Shown here in pieces: positions 17,084 through 24,457 of a stretch of 29,799 bases of DNA. The position numbers and the translations under genes are program-made. Position 1 is the stretch's first letter. The number at the start of each line of letters is the position of its first letter. The notes beneath the pieces were generated by a model. That model made no database searches and was not told where the DNA came from. It saw only the letters and a program-made list of their open reading frames with translations. Source of the stretch: CAYWBI01 sp964456445 (GTDB lineage Bacteria; Calditrichota; Calditrichia; Calditrichales; J004); assembly GCA_964456445.1 (NCBI GenBank), contig CAYWBI010000024.1, positions 1 through 29,799 on the forward strand, read 5' to 3'.

Positions 17084-18418
17084 GAGCTTGGACATAAAGG
17101 TGCTGCGGTTTATAAACAGCTCCTTTGCTGTTTGTACCTTATTGAAGGCATTGCGTTCCAGGGCTTCAAGGATGAGTTTTTTTTCATATGCTTCCACCGC
17201 GGCAACCAGGCCATTTTCCATATCGGCATCGGTGGAAAAATCATTTCCGGCAAGCATCACCGGTGGCAAATCCGCTATTTCAATTATATTACTTTTGTTA
17301 AGCACAACAATGCGCTCGATTAAATTTTCCAGTTCCCTGATGTTACCGGGGTAATCATAGTTTTTTAAAACCGACATCACTTTTGGTGAAATTTCCCGGA
17401 TGTTTTTTCCATAAATCTTATTAAATTTCTCAATAAAATGATGTACCAGATATTTTACATCTTCACGCCGTTCCCTTAACGGTGGCACATATACCGGGAT
17501 AACATTCAGTCGATAAAATAAATCCTGTCTAAATTCCCCATTGTTCATGGCCTCTTCCAAATTCTTGTTCGTTGCCGCTATAATGCGTACATCAACCTTT
17601 ATGGTTTCCGTGCCACCAACCCTTTCAAACTCCCCTTCCTGAATAACCCTCAACAATTTTAACTGCATATTCAATGATATATCACCAATTTCATCCAGAA
17701 ACAAAGTACCGCCATGGGCCAATTCAAATCTGCCTACTTTGTCTTTTATGGCACCGGTGAAAGAACCACGCATATGGCCAAATAATTCGCTCTCCAACAG
17801 GCTTTCAGCTAAAACACCACAGTTTACTTTTACAAAGGGGCGTTTCATACGCATGCTGTTATAATGGATTGCATTGGCAATAAGTTCTTTTCCCGTTCCG
17901 CTTTCTCCGCGGATTAAGACCGTTGTATTTGTCGAAGCAACATCCTGGACAAGTGAAAACAGTTGTTTAATGATATCTGTTTTCCCAATAATATTTGTAA
18001 AATCATATTTTTGCTGCAGCTTGTTAAGCAAAAATTCATTTTCTTTTATAAGGGAATTGAGCTGGGAAATACGCTCTACTTTTGCGGTAAGTTCTTCGAA
18101 GCGCAGCGGTTTTGTTATATAGTCCTTGGCGCCTATTTTCATGGCTTCAACGGCATTGTCGATAGTGCCATAAGCTGTAACCATGATCACCGGGATATGC
18201 CCGTAATCCTTTGTAATGTTTTTAAGCAGGTCCATGCCATCCATACCGGGCATAAAAATATCGGATAGGATAATATCGGGTTCCTGCAATTTGATTTGAC
18301 GCAGGGCATCGATACCGTTCATCGCCTTATCAACGGCATATCCATTATTGGTGAATACTTCCGCCATCAATTCAAGCGTATCATGCTCGTCTTCTACAAC
18401 AAGAATACGGGTTTTCAT
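17063..18418 (-). CDS. NtrC-family sigma-54-dependent response regulator
   Basis: A 451-residue protein from the ATG at 18418, which has GGAGG 7 nt upstream; a longer in-frame start at 18496 lacks support. The receiver (1-120) has E9-D10, phospho-acceptor D53 (IILSDIFMPG) and ITKPLR. The AAA+ sigma-54 interaction domain (~140-365) has Walker A G171-ESGTGKE, the sigma-54 contact loop GSFTGA (218-223, usually GAFTGA), Walker B GGTLFLDEIG and the arginine-bearing FRQDLFYRLNV. The C-terminus is a Fis-type helix-turn-helix (KVQTAKELFINRSTFMSKLKKY). It activates promoters read by RpoN. No partner kinase overlaps it; the nearest is the PAS kinase of the convergent operon, or one elsewhere. Confidence 0.94.
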   Translation of the reverse strand: MKTRILVVEDEHDTLELMAEVFTNNGYAVDKAMNGIDALRQIKLQEPDIILSDIFMPGMDGMDLLKNITKDYGHIPVIMVTAYGTIDNAVEAMKIGAKDYITKPLRFEELTAKVERISQLNSLIKENEFLLNKLQQKYDFTNIIGKTDIIKQLFSLVQDVASTNTTVLIRGESGTGKELIANAIHYNSMRMKRPFVKVNCGVLAESLLESELFGHMRGSFTGAIKDKVGRFELAHGGTLFLDEIGDISLNMQLKLLRVIQEGEFERVGGTETIKVDVRIIAATNKNLEEAMNNGEFRQDLFYRLNVIPVYVPPLRERREDVKYLVHHFIEKFNKIYGKNIREISPKVMSVLKNYDYPGNIRELENLIERIVVLNKSNIIEIADLPPVMLAGNDFSTDADMENGLVAAVEAYEKKLILEALERNAFNKVQTAKELFINRSTFMSKLKKYDIH

Positions 18419-18539
18419 CGGGCCTCCAAAATACGCACGCGTAATTTTGTATAAATAATGTGAGTTGGTCTTTTTGAGTCTAAAAAGATAGAACACGTAA
18501 ATTTAAACGACTGACCGGATCAAGGCAAGTTCTAAACAC

Positions 18540-19319
18540 TTATTTTTTCAATAATTGTTTCAACATGGATGCATTTATCGGTGCCCCCCCACCGGGATGG
18601 TTGTTAAAAAAGGCATAAGTCTTTACCGTTTTAGCAGATAAATCTTTAATCCCTTCCAACCAGTTTCTAAGCTCTGCTGCAACGTAAGTGTACTTATAAC
18701 GGGCGGAGCCGTTGCCGTTCCACCAATCATCCTTATTGCGTCCATGAAAGCGAAAATACCCGTCATCGGCGGTAAGCCAATCCTGCATGGGCAACAATCC
18801 TTTAAGCGCCGGTTCATCGACATTTACATAACCAAGGTTTAACGATTTTATAAAATCACGTACCGCCGGCTTTGCCCAGCTTGCATGCCGGAACTCTACA
18901 AAAAGGCGATTGGGGGCCAATTGCCCGGCCAGGGCCGCCATATAAGCGCGGTTCTTTTGACCGTTATGAAATGAATATGGAAACTGGGCAAGAAACCCGC
19001 CAAAAAGACCGGCTTCAACAAGCGGCGCTATATGTGCGGTAAGCTCTGTCAGCATCCCCGGGAGTGCATCGCGTAAATGGGTGCTTTGACGGTGCAGTTT
19101 TATTATAAAATCAAAACCATGCGGGGATTGGGCCGCAAATTTTTCAAATGTGGAAAGTGATGGGATATTATAATAGGTCACATTCAGTTCAAGCGTATTA
19201 AATCGCCCGCTGTAAAAACGGAACATATCGTTGGGTTTTATGTCGGGCGGGTAAAACGTACCCTTCCAATCGGCATAGCTAAAACCGGAAGTACCGATGC
19301 GAATATTCTTCCTATTCAT
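18540..19319 (-). CDS. DUF72 (YecE-like) protein
   Basis: A 259-residue protein taken from the ATG at 19319; an ATG at 19328 would add three residues. It shows the DUF72 hallmarks: IRIGTSGFSYADWKGTFYP near the N-terminus, FNTLELNVTYYNIPS, FDFIIKLHRQSTH, LFVEFRHASW and the late YFRFHGR and AYAFFNNHPGG motifs. The fold is a TIM-barrel-like domain; its biochemical role is not established. There is no signal peptide. The start overlaps the stop of the upstream transglycosylase by 8 nt, so the two are co-transcribed. Confidence 0.9.
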   Translation of the reverse strand: MNRKNIRIGTSGFSYADWKGTFYPPDIKPNDMFRFYSGRFNTLELNVTYYNIPSLSTFEKFAAQSPHGFDFIIKLHRQSTHLRDALPGMLTELTAHIAPLVEAGLFGGFLAQFPYSFHNGQKNRAYMAALAGQLAPNRLFVEFRHASWAKPAVRDFIKSLNLGYVNVDEPALKGLLPMQDWLTADDGYFRFHGRNKDDWWNGNGSARYKYTYVAAELRNWLEGIKDLSAKTVKTYAFFNNHPGGGAPINASMLKQLLKK

Positions 19320-21525
19320 TCCAGCCAAGCTGAATATCCTCCGGGGAAATTTGGAAATTATGGCGCAGAAGTTTATAGGCCCAATAATTTTTCATCACCT
19401 TGCGTACATATCCCCTGGTTTCTTCGAACTCAATATTTTCAATAAATACATCCATTTCTTCGGAACCCGGAAGGGTGCGCCATCTTTTTGCGCGGTGAGG
19501 CCCGGCATTGTATGCGGCCAATACCAATTCTTTCTTGGCATCAAATTGTTTTAATAATTTTTTAAGATAAAAAGAGCCAAGCCGGATGTTTGTTTCCGGG
19601 TTAAACAGTTGGCTATTTGACGACAAGGTTATATTTTTGTGCTTCGCCATCTCACGGGCGGTTTTTGGGATAAGCTGCATCAGGCCATAGGCCTGTGCCC
19701 ATGAATGCGCTTTAAAATTGAACACACTTTCCTGTTTCATAACGGCCAAAATAAACTCTGGTTCAACTTGATTTATGTCCGCATACTTATTTACTTCAGC
19801 ATCATAATAATATGGAAAACGTTCTTTTAAGATAAACGGCTTTTGATTGAAGGGTATTTGGGCATAAAACTTACGGTTTATATAGTCATAGGTCCGATAA
19901 GCCTTGCCATAGGCCTTAAACTTTTTAAATATTTCTGCCAGGGCGATCCATTCTTCCTTTGTTTTTGCATAAAGTTTTATATCGTCAAGAGCGGCAAGCG
20001 CATAGCTTTTGCCCAAAACATCTTTTACGTCGAAGGCCGTTTTAAGTTTATCCATCAGGCTTGCAAAACCGGATGCGTAATAGAGCATTGCCCTATTACT
20101 TTTATTTAATTCATCGGCAATTTTTTCGGTGGTATCAACAGATTCCTTATGAAGCAGATAGCTTTTCATGGTGTAGTAATCGTCCCACAAATGGACGGCC
20201 AATTCCATACGCAAACTATCGGCCCTGCTGGAATCGCCCTGGGAAGCGCTGCACAAGGCGGCCCAATATTGAGCCCGGTTTTTTTCCACATCCGGTGCGT
20301 TGCGTACACGCAATGTATTAAAAATGTTTTCGGCAAAGTCAACATTTCCCAACCGGTAATAGGTAAAGCCCTCCCTAAAATAAGCTTCGCGGGCATAGCG
20401 GCTTTGGGGCCATTTTTCACGTAAATAATGATAATTTTCCAACGCCTGCTTTAAGTCCCGCAGCTCTTCGCTTATCCAGGCGGCTTTCCACACCGCCTCC
20501 GAGGCCATTCTTAATTCCGGATAACGATGGGCATAATCACGATAGGCCCTTATTGCTTTTTGTTTAAGCCCCTTCTTTAAATATATACGCGCCAGATATA
20601 AACGGATACGTGCTTCCAGACCCTTGTCTTTTACCGCTTTAAGCATGTTGTTAAAGCCATACAGGGCCGTTCCATACTTACGTTGTGCAAAGTAAATACG
20701 CACCAACCGATAACGGGCCTTCTGTTTTAACATTGGTTCTTTTTCATCACGGATGTACTGCTCCAGCATGGCGCGCAACTTTTGGAAATGGCGGTTGGCA
20801 AAATATACATCCGACACATTAAAAAAATGCAGGCGGTAAAAACCCCTATCGGTTTTTTTAACAAATTGTACCAGATCAAAGGTTTCCTCGGCAGCGGGAT
20901 ATTTTCGCATGGTATAAAGTGTCTGCTTTCGGGCCTGTTCTTTTTGATTTGAAGAATAAAGGATTTTGACCAGGCGGGCATATGCCCTAACATTTTGAGA
21001 ACGATCGACGCCCCATTTGATGAATTTCCGGTAAAGCCCTTCCGCTACCGTTAAATTTTGTTTATGATAATAATAGTCCGCCACAGGCATTAACAGGCTA
21101 TCGGCCAGACTGGTTTTCGGATATTTGAGGATATAATTATAACCGGCCTCGGCCGCCCGGGGCAAACCGATCTTTTGCAGTGCTTTTACTTTAAAAAATG
21201 CCGCATAGGCCGGCAGGTACCGGGCGTCCTGCCTCAGAAGGGAATCAAACTGCGCGGCGCTTAACAGGTAGTCGCCAATTTTATACAGGCTATAGGCATA
21301 TTTAAATTGGATCTGGGCAGACGCTTTTTGGGGTGAACGGTTGACTATATTATGATAATTAACCGCGGCGCGACGATAATTGCCATGCGCATAGGCGCTG
21401 TCCGCGGAAACAATACGCTGTATAAAAAGCGACGGCCCATATACAAAACGCGTTTCGGGTGCGTAGGCGTACACGGCCACTGCAAGAAAAGAAAAAATCA
21501 AAATCCATATTGAAAAACGCTTCAT
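19312..21525 (-). CDS. Periplasmic Slt70-like lytic transglycosylase with TPR repeats
   Basis: A 737-residue protein from the ATG at 21525, which has GGGGA upstream; a GTG at 21537 is in frame. Residues 1-22 are a signal peptide. Residues ~40-560 are helical TPR/Sel1-like units (YRRAAVNYHNIVNRSP, AAEAGYNYILKYPKT and others). The catalytic domain (~580-720) is a GH23 SLT domain with catalytic E599 (AVMKQESVFN), the AYGLMQLIPKTA motif, NPETNIRLGSFYLKKLL and AAYNAGP. It cleaves the MurNAc-GlcNAc bond of peptidoglycan to form 1,6-anhydro ends, acting in wall turnover. TPR-plus-SLT matches soluble Slt70 layout. The 8-nt overlap with the DUF72 gene implies one operon. Confidence 0.92.
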   Translation of the reverse strand: MKRFSIWILIFSFLAVAVYAYAPETRFVYGPSLFIQRIVSADSAYAHGNYRRAAVNYHNIVNRSPQKASAQIQFKYAYSLYKIGDYLLSAAQFDSLLRQDARYLPAYAAFFKVKALQKIGLPRAAEAGYNYILKYPKTSLADSLLMPVADYYYHKQNLTVAEGLYRKFIKWGVDRSQNVRAYARLVKILYSSNQKEQARKQTLYTMRKYPAAEETFDLVQFVKKTDRGFYRLHFFNVSDVYFANRHFQKLRAMLEQYIRDEKEPMLKQKARYRLVRIYFAQRKYGTALYGFNNMLKAVKDKGLEARIRLYLARIYLKKGLKQKAIRAYRDYAHRYPELRMASEAVWKAAWISEELRDLKQALENYHYLREKWPQSRYAREAYFREGFTYYRLGNVDFAENIFNTLRVRNAPDVEKNRAQYWAALCSASQGDSSRADSLRMELAVHLWDDYYTMKSYLLHKESVDTTEKIADELNKSNRAMLYYASGFASLMDKLKTAFDVKDVLGKSYALAALDDIKLYAKTKEEWIALAEIFKKFKAYGKAYRTYDYINRKFYAQIPFNQKPFILKERFPYYYDAEVNKYADINQVEPEFILAVMKQESVFNFKAHSWAQAYGLMQLIPKTAREMAKHKNITLSSNSQLFNPETNIRLGSFYLKKLLKQFDAKKELVLAAYNAGPHRAKRWRTLPGSEEMDVFIENIEFEETRGYVRKVMKNYWAYKLLRHNFQISPEDIQLGWNE

Positions 21526-21653
21526 ACCATTCCCCACAAAGTTGGCGCCATCGGGTATAAACTATCATTTTTTACAAAACAAGGAATCCCATTGTTCTCA
21601 CTTTTTTATATACACTCGGCAATATAGGATTTATTCTTATTATAAACATACAA

Positions 21654-21672
21654 GCGGAAAGAAACTTCCCGC
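21654..21672 (-). terminator. Probable terminator after the PATAN/metB operon
   Basis: On the minus strand GCGGGAA pairs with TTTCCGC (seven pairs, one G-U) around a 5-nt loop, 33 nt past the metB stop. It is followed by the moderately T-rich TTGTATGTTTATA. The tail lacks a clean T run. Confidence 0.4.
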
Positions 21673-21704
21673 CCGGTCACAAAATATCAATTTGTAGGTT
21701 TTTT

Positions 21705-22838
21705 TTATTCGAGGGCTTGTTTTACGTCCGCGAGCAGGTCTTCTTCATCCTCAACGCCAACAGACAGGCGGACCAGCCCGTCGGTGAGCCCCATCTTTAA
21801 GCGGTCGGCAAGCGGAACGGAGGCATGGGTCATGATGGCCGGATGATCAACAAGGCTTTCCACACCACCGAGGCTTTCGGCAAGGGCAAATATTTTAAGC
21901 TTTTCCGCAAAGCGCGACGCTTTCTCTAAGCTACCTAGTTCCACGCTGACAATCCCCCCAAACCCGCTCATTTGTTCCCTGGCCAAATTATGTTGTGGGT
22001 GCGAGGGCAGACCAGGATAGATAACCTGCTGTATGCCCTTATGACCTTCCAGAAAACGGGCGATGGCCAGGGCATTTTTTTGATGCTCACGCATGCGCAG
22101 TGCCAGGGTCTTTGTAGCCCGGAGGATCAAAAAACAATCCTGTGGTCCGGGAATGGCGCCAACGGCATTTTGGATAAAGTGAAGCTGCTCGGCCAGTGCC
22201 GCATCTGAAGTTAAAATGATACCGGATACCACATCGGAATGTCCGTTTAAATATTTTGTAGAACTGTGCAAGACCAGATCCACGCCAAATTCCAACGGCT
22301 TCTGAAAATAAGGGCTCATAAAGGTGTTGTCCACAACCGTCAGTATGTTTTTTTCATGGCCGAGATCAGCAATATCTTTTAGGGAAGTCAGCGTAAGCAT
22401 GGGGTTGGTAGGCGTTTCCACAAAAAGCAACCGCGTGTTTGCCCGATAGGCATTATGTATATTGTCAATATTGGACGTATCGGTAAAAGTAAAAGAGACG
22501 CCCATTTTTTTAAAGACCCGTTCGAAAACCCGATATGTCCCGCCATACACATTATCGGTACATATTACATGGTCGTTTACGGAAAGTGTTTGAATAAGTG
22601 CGGAAATGGCGGCAAGGCCCGAGCTAAAGGCAATACCATATTTTCCTTTTTCGAGTGCGGCAATGTTTTGTTCCAACGCATCACGGGTTGGGTTCCGCGT
22701 TCTCGAATATTCAAAACCTTTATGTTTTCCTATGGCCTCCTGAACATAGGTAGATGTTTGAAAAATCGGTGTCATTATAGCGCCTGTTACCGGGTCTGGT
22801 GTCTGTCCTGCATGAATCGAGTCCGTTTGAAATCCCAT
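21705..22838 (-). CDS. metB: Cystathionine gamma-synthase/lyase (PLP-dependent)
   Basis: A 377-residue cytoplasmic enzyme of the Cys/Met metabolism PLP family (fold type I). Conserved parts in order: HAGQTPDPVTGAIMTPIFQTSTY, EYSRTRNPTRDALE, the phosphate-binding FSSGLAAI, VYGGTYR, VETPTNPML, VVDNTF, and PLP lysine K195 in SSTKYLNGHSD. The C-terminal SLGGVESLVDHPAIMTHA and GLVRLSVGVED are also intact. The family uses O-acyl-homoserine plus cysteine (synthase) or splits cystathionine (lyase); sequence alone does not settle which. The ATG abuts the stop of the preceding small gene with no intervening base, and an AGGA site lies inside that gene, so it is translated as the last cistron of the signalling operon. 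Confidence 0.9.
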   Translation of the reverse strand: MGFQTDSIHAGQTPDPVTGAIMTPIFQTSTYVQEAIGKHKGFEYSRTRNPTRDALEQNIAALEKGKYGIAFSSGLAAISALIQTLSVNDHVICTDNVYGGTYRVFERVFKKMGVSFTFTDTSNIDNIHNAYRANTRLLFVETPTNPMLTLTSLKDIADLGHEKNILTVVDNTFMSPYFQKPLEFGVDLVLHSSTKYLNGHSDVVSGIILTSDAALAEQLHFIQNAVGAIPGPQDCFLILRATKTLALRMREHQKNALAIARFLEGHKGIQQVIYPGLPSHPQHNLAREQMSGFGGIVSVELGSLEKASRFAEKLKIFALAESLGGVESLVDHPAIMTHASVPLADRLKMGLTDGLVRLSVGVEDEEDLLADVKQALE

Positions 22839-23318
22839 TTATTGTTCCTTGCCAATTTTGGATTTGAGTTGTTTTAACGCGCCGGTCAAATTACTTAAAA
22901 AATCTTTATCGTCCTTGCTGTATGTCAATAGCGGGGTTTTCTCCCCGTCAATGTTTTTATCCTGGCCAAGCGTCTTAGCTTCTTCCGTGGAACCATCGAG
23001 AAAAATAAACAAAGGCGTTTTATAGTCTTCCACAAAATTTTGGTACAACACATGGTACTTATTCTCATCCACATCCGTCCGATTAAGCAGAAGTATGGAT
23101 AGGGGAACTCTTGGGATTAATTGACGGACAACCGAATCGGCGCCGCCGGACAATTCACTTATCAGGTAGAAAAATATAATATGACTTTCGTCAAGCGGGC
23201 ATTCAAAAAAAGAAAATTCATGATAAGTACGTACAGAAGAAACCGCACACAAGGTTGCAAAGTCCTCGGCTTGTTGCTCGCCGGGAATTAAAACAACTAT
23301 TTCGAGGATGTCCTTCAT
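22839..23318 (-). CDS. Small protein resembling a degenerate MglA/Cvn-type GTPase
   Basis: A 159-residue protein without signal peptide. It starts as small GTPases of the MglA/CvnD type do, with a beta strand then a loop (LEIVVLIPGEQQAEDF), but the P-loop Gly-Lys-Ser/Thr is replaced by E18-D19-F20. It continues with an IxxVRT segment, SILLLNRTD where such proteins have VVDSSD, and a strand PLFIFLDG where NKxD is expected. Nucleotide binding is therefore unlikely. The GTPase likeness is my inference from strand order and neighbourhood, not a proven family match. The start overlaps the upstream PATAN gene by 4 nt and the stop abuts metB. It may be a scaffold or partner for the two PATAN proteins. 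Confidence 0.55.
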   Translation of the reverse strand: MKDILEIVVLIPGEQQAEDFATLCAVSSVRTYHEFSFFECPLDESHIIFFYLISELSGGADSVVRQLIPRVPLSILLLNRTDVDENKYHVLYQNFVEDYKTPLFIFLDGSTEEAKTLGQDKNIDGEKTPLLTYSKDDKDFLSNLTGALKQLKSKIGKEQ

Positions 23319-24457
23319 CGGCTTTTCTCCAATAAGCCGATAAAGGTATCAAGCAGTTCTGTATTTGAAAAGTAATAGTCCTTCTGCTCTTTCTTAATTA
23401 TAAAACCATCGTCATCAAGCCCGGTTTCTGCCGGAACATCCGTTGAATAGCTGATATTTGCCTTTTCATTGTCTTTGGAAAATACCCGCTGTAACAGTTT
23501 GGAAACAGCCGAACGGTTTTCATTTTTTTTAATAAGATAGAGCTGTTCCTTATAGTGGGTTTTTTTAAGAAGCCAGTTTTTTTTAAGCCATCGTTCAACA
23601 TCGCTCAGGATACGCAAAGGGGCGTCGATGGAATATTCGATGAAATCGGTTATGCTTTTCCCATCCTTGAAGAACAAAATATATTTCCGCGCATTGGGGC
23701 CAATTTGTTCAAAATCCAACATTGGCGCCGCATAATATACCAGCTCCTTTTCTTTTAAGGAATGAATAATTTTCTCCCGTTTCATAAGATAGTTTTGGCA
23801 TTCCATAATCACCTGTTGATTATCGAGCTTAATCATCTCAGCATGACGGACTTTATCCATCTTTATTGTAAAATCACCTTCCTGCCAGACAGACATTACC
23901 CGCACGGCATCCAATGGGTCCCGGGACCCAAAATGTACGTTTACAAGCCGGCCTTTATTAAAAAGCATTTCTGCTTCATTGCCGTGGGAATGCAGATGGA
24001 TGACACCGTTCTTATGACTGTCTTCAAAAGTTTGAATAAGATCGATGACATTAAAAACACTCAGGCTTCCAGTCATTTCCTTTTTGTCCGATGGCCCGGA
24101 GCGCCGCGAAAAAATGTTTTCGATTATAATTAAAAATTCTTTTTTTAAGCGGGGCAATTCAACCACTTCCGCGGCCCCGGCCATCCATAACAGCTCACGG
24201 CGTTCCCAGGATTGATGGCTGGTAAAACAAATAAAGGGGATTTTTAGTTTAAATCCTTTATAACGTCCCAGCCAATTGTTCATCAATACGATATTGCGAA
24301 CCGCAAAAAATACAAAATCCGGTCGTTCCGCGCGCAATATCCCGGCGGCTTCATCAATATTGCCCAGCCAGGTAAAATGTACGGGTAAATGGGCCAAAGC
24401 AGAAGAAAACATACGGAAGACCAGCGGGTCCTCACTAATTACAACCACGTCTTTCAT
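23315..24457 (-). CDS. Degenerate receiver + PATAN (DUF4388) signalling protein
   Basis: A 380-residue protein. Residues 1-115 follow receiver topology (VVVISEDPLVFRMF, PDFVFFAVRN, IPFICFTSH, GAAEVVELP). The phospho-acceptor Asp is replaced by Ala/Val in VFFAV and the switch Lys is lost, so it is a pseudo-receiver. Residues ~130-205 are a PATAN/DUF4388 domain: GSLSVFNVIDLIQTFEDS, NGVIHL, EMLFNKGRLVNVHFG and WQEGDFTIKM. Residues ~250-310 look like the winged-helix segment often following PATAN (DGKSITDFI, LRILSDVERWLKKNWL). PATAN domains act in signalling and motility modules, commonly beside MglA-like GTPases and roadblock proteins. It overlaps its neighbours by 4 nt on both sides. Confidence 0.82.
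   Translation of the reverse strand: MKDVVVISEDPLVFRMFSSALAHLPVHFTWLGNIDEAAGILRAERPDFVFFAVRNIVLMNNWLGRYKGFKLKIPFICFTSHQSWERRELLWMAGAAEVVELPRLKKEFLIIIENIFSRRSGPSDKKEMTGSLSVFNVIDLIQTFEDSHKNGVIHLHSHGNEAEMLFNKGRLVNVHFGSRDPLDAVRVMSVWQEGDFTIKMDKVRHAEMIKLDNQQVIMECQNYLMKREKIIHSLKEKELVYYAAPMLDFEQIGPNARKYILFFKDGKSITDFIEYSIDAPLRILSDVERWLKKNWLLKKTHYKEQLYLIKKNENRSAVSKLLQRVFSKDNEKANISYSTDVPAETGLDDDGFIIKKEQKDYYFSNTELLDTFIGLLEKSR

Noticed and set aside
18470..18487. Hairpin CTTTTT/AAAAAG in the leader of the NtrC-type gene
   Set aside because: AT-only stem apart from one pair, likely chance in AT-rich sequence.
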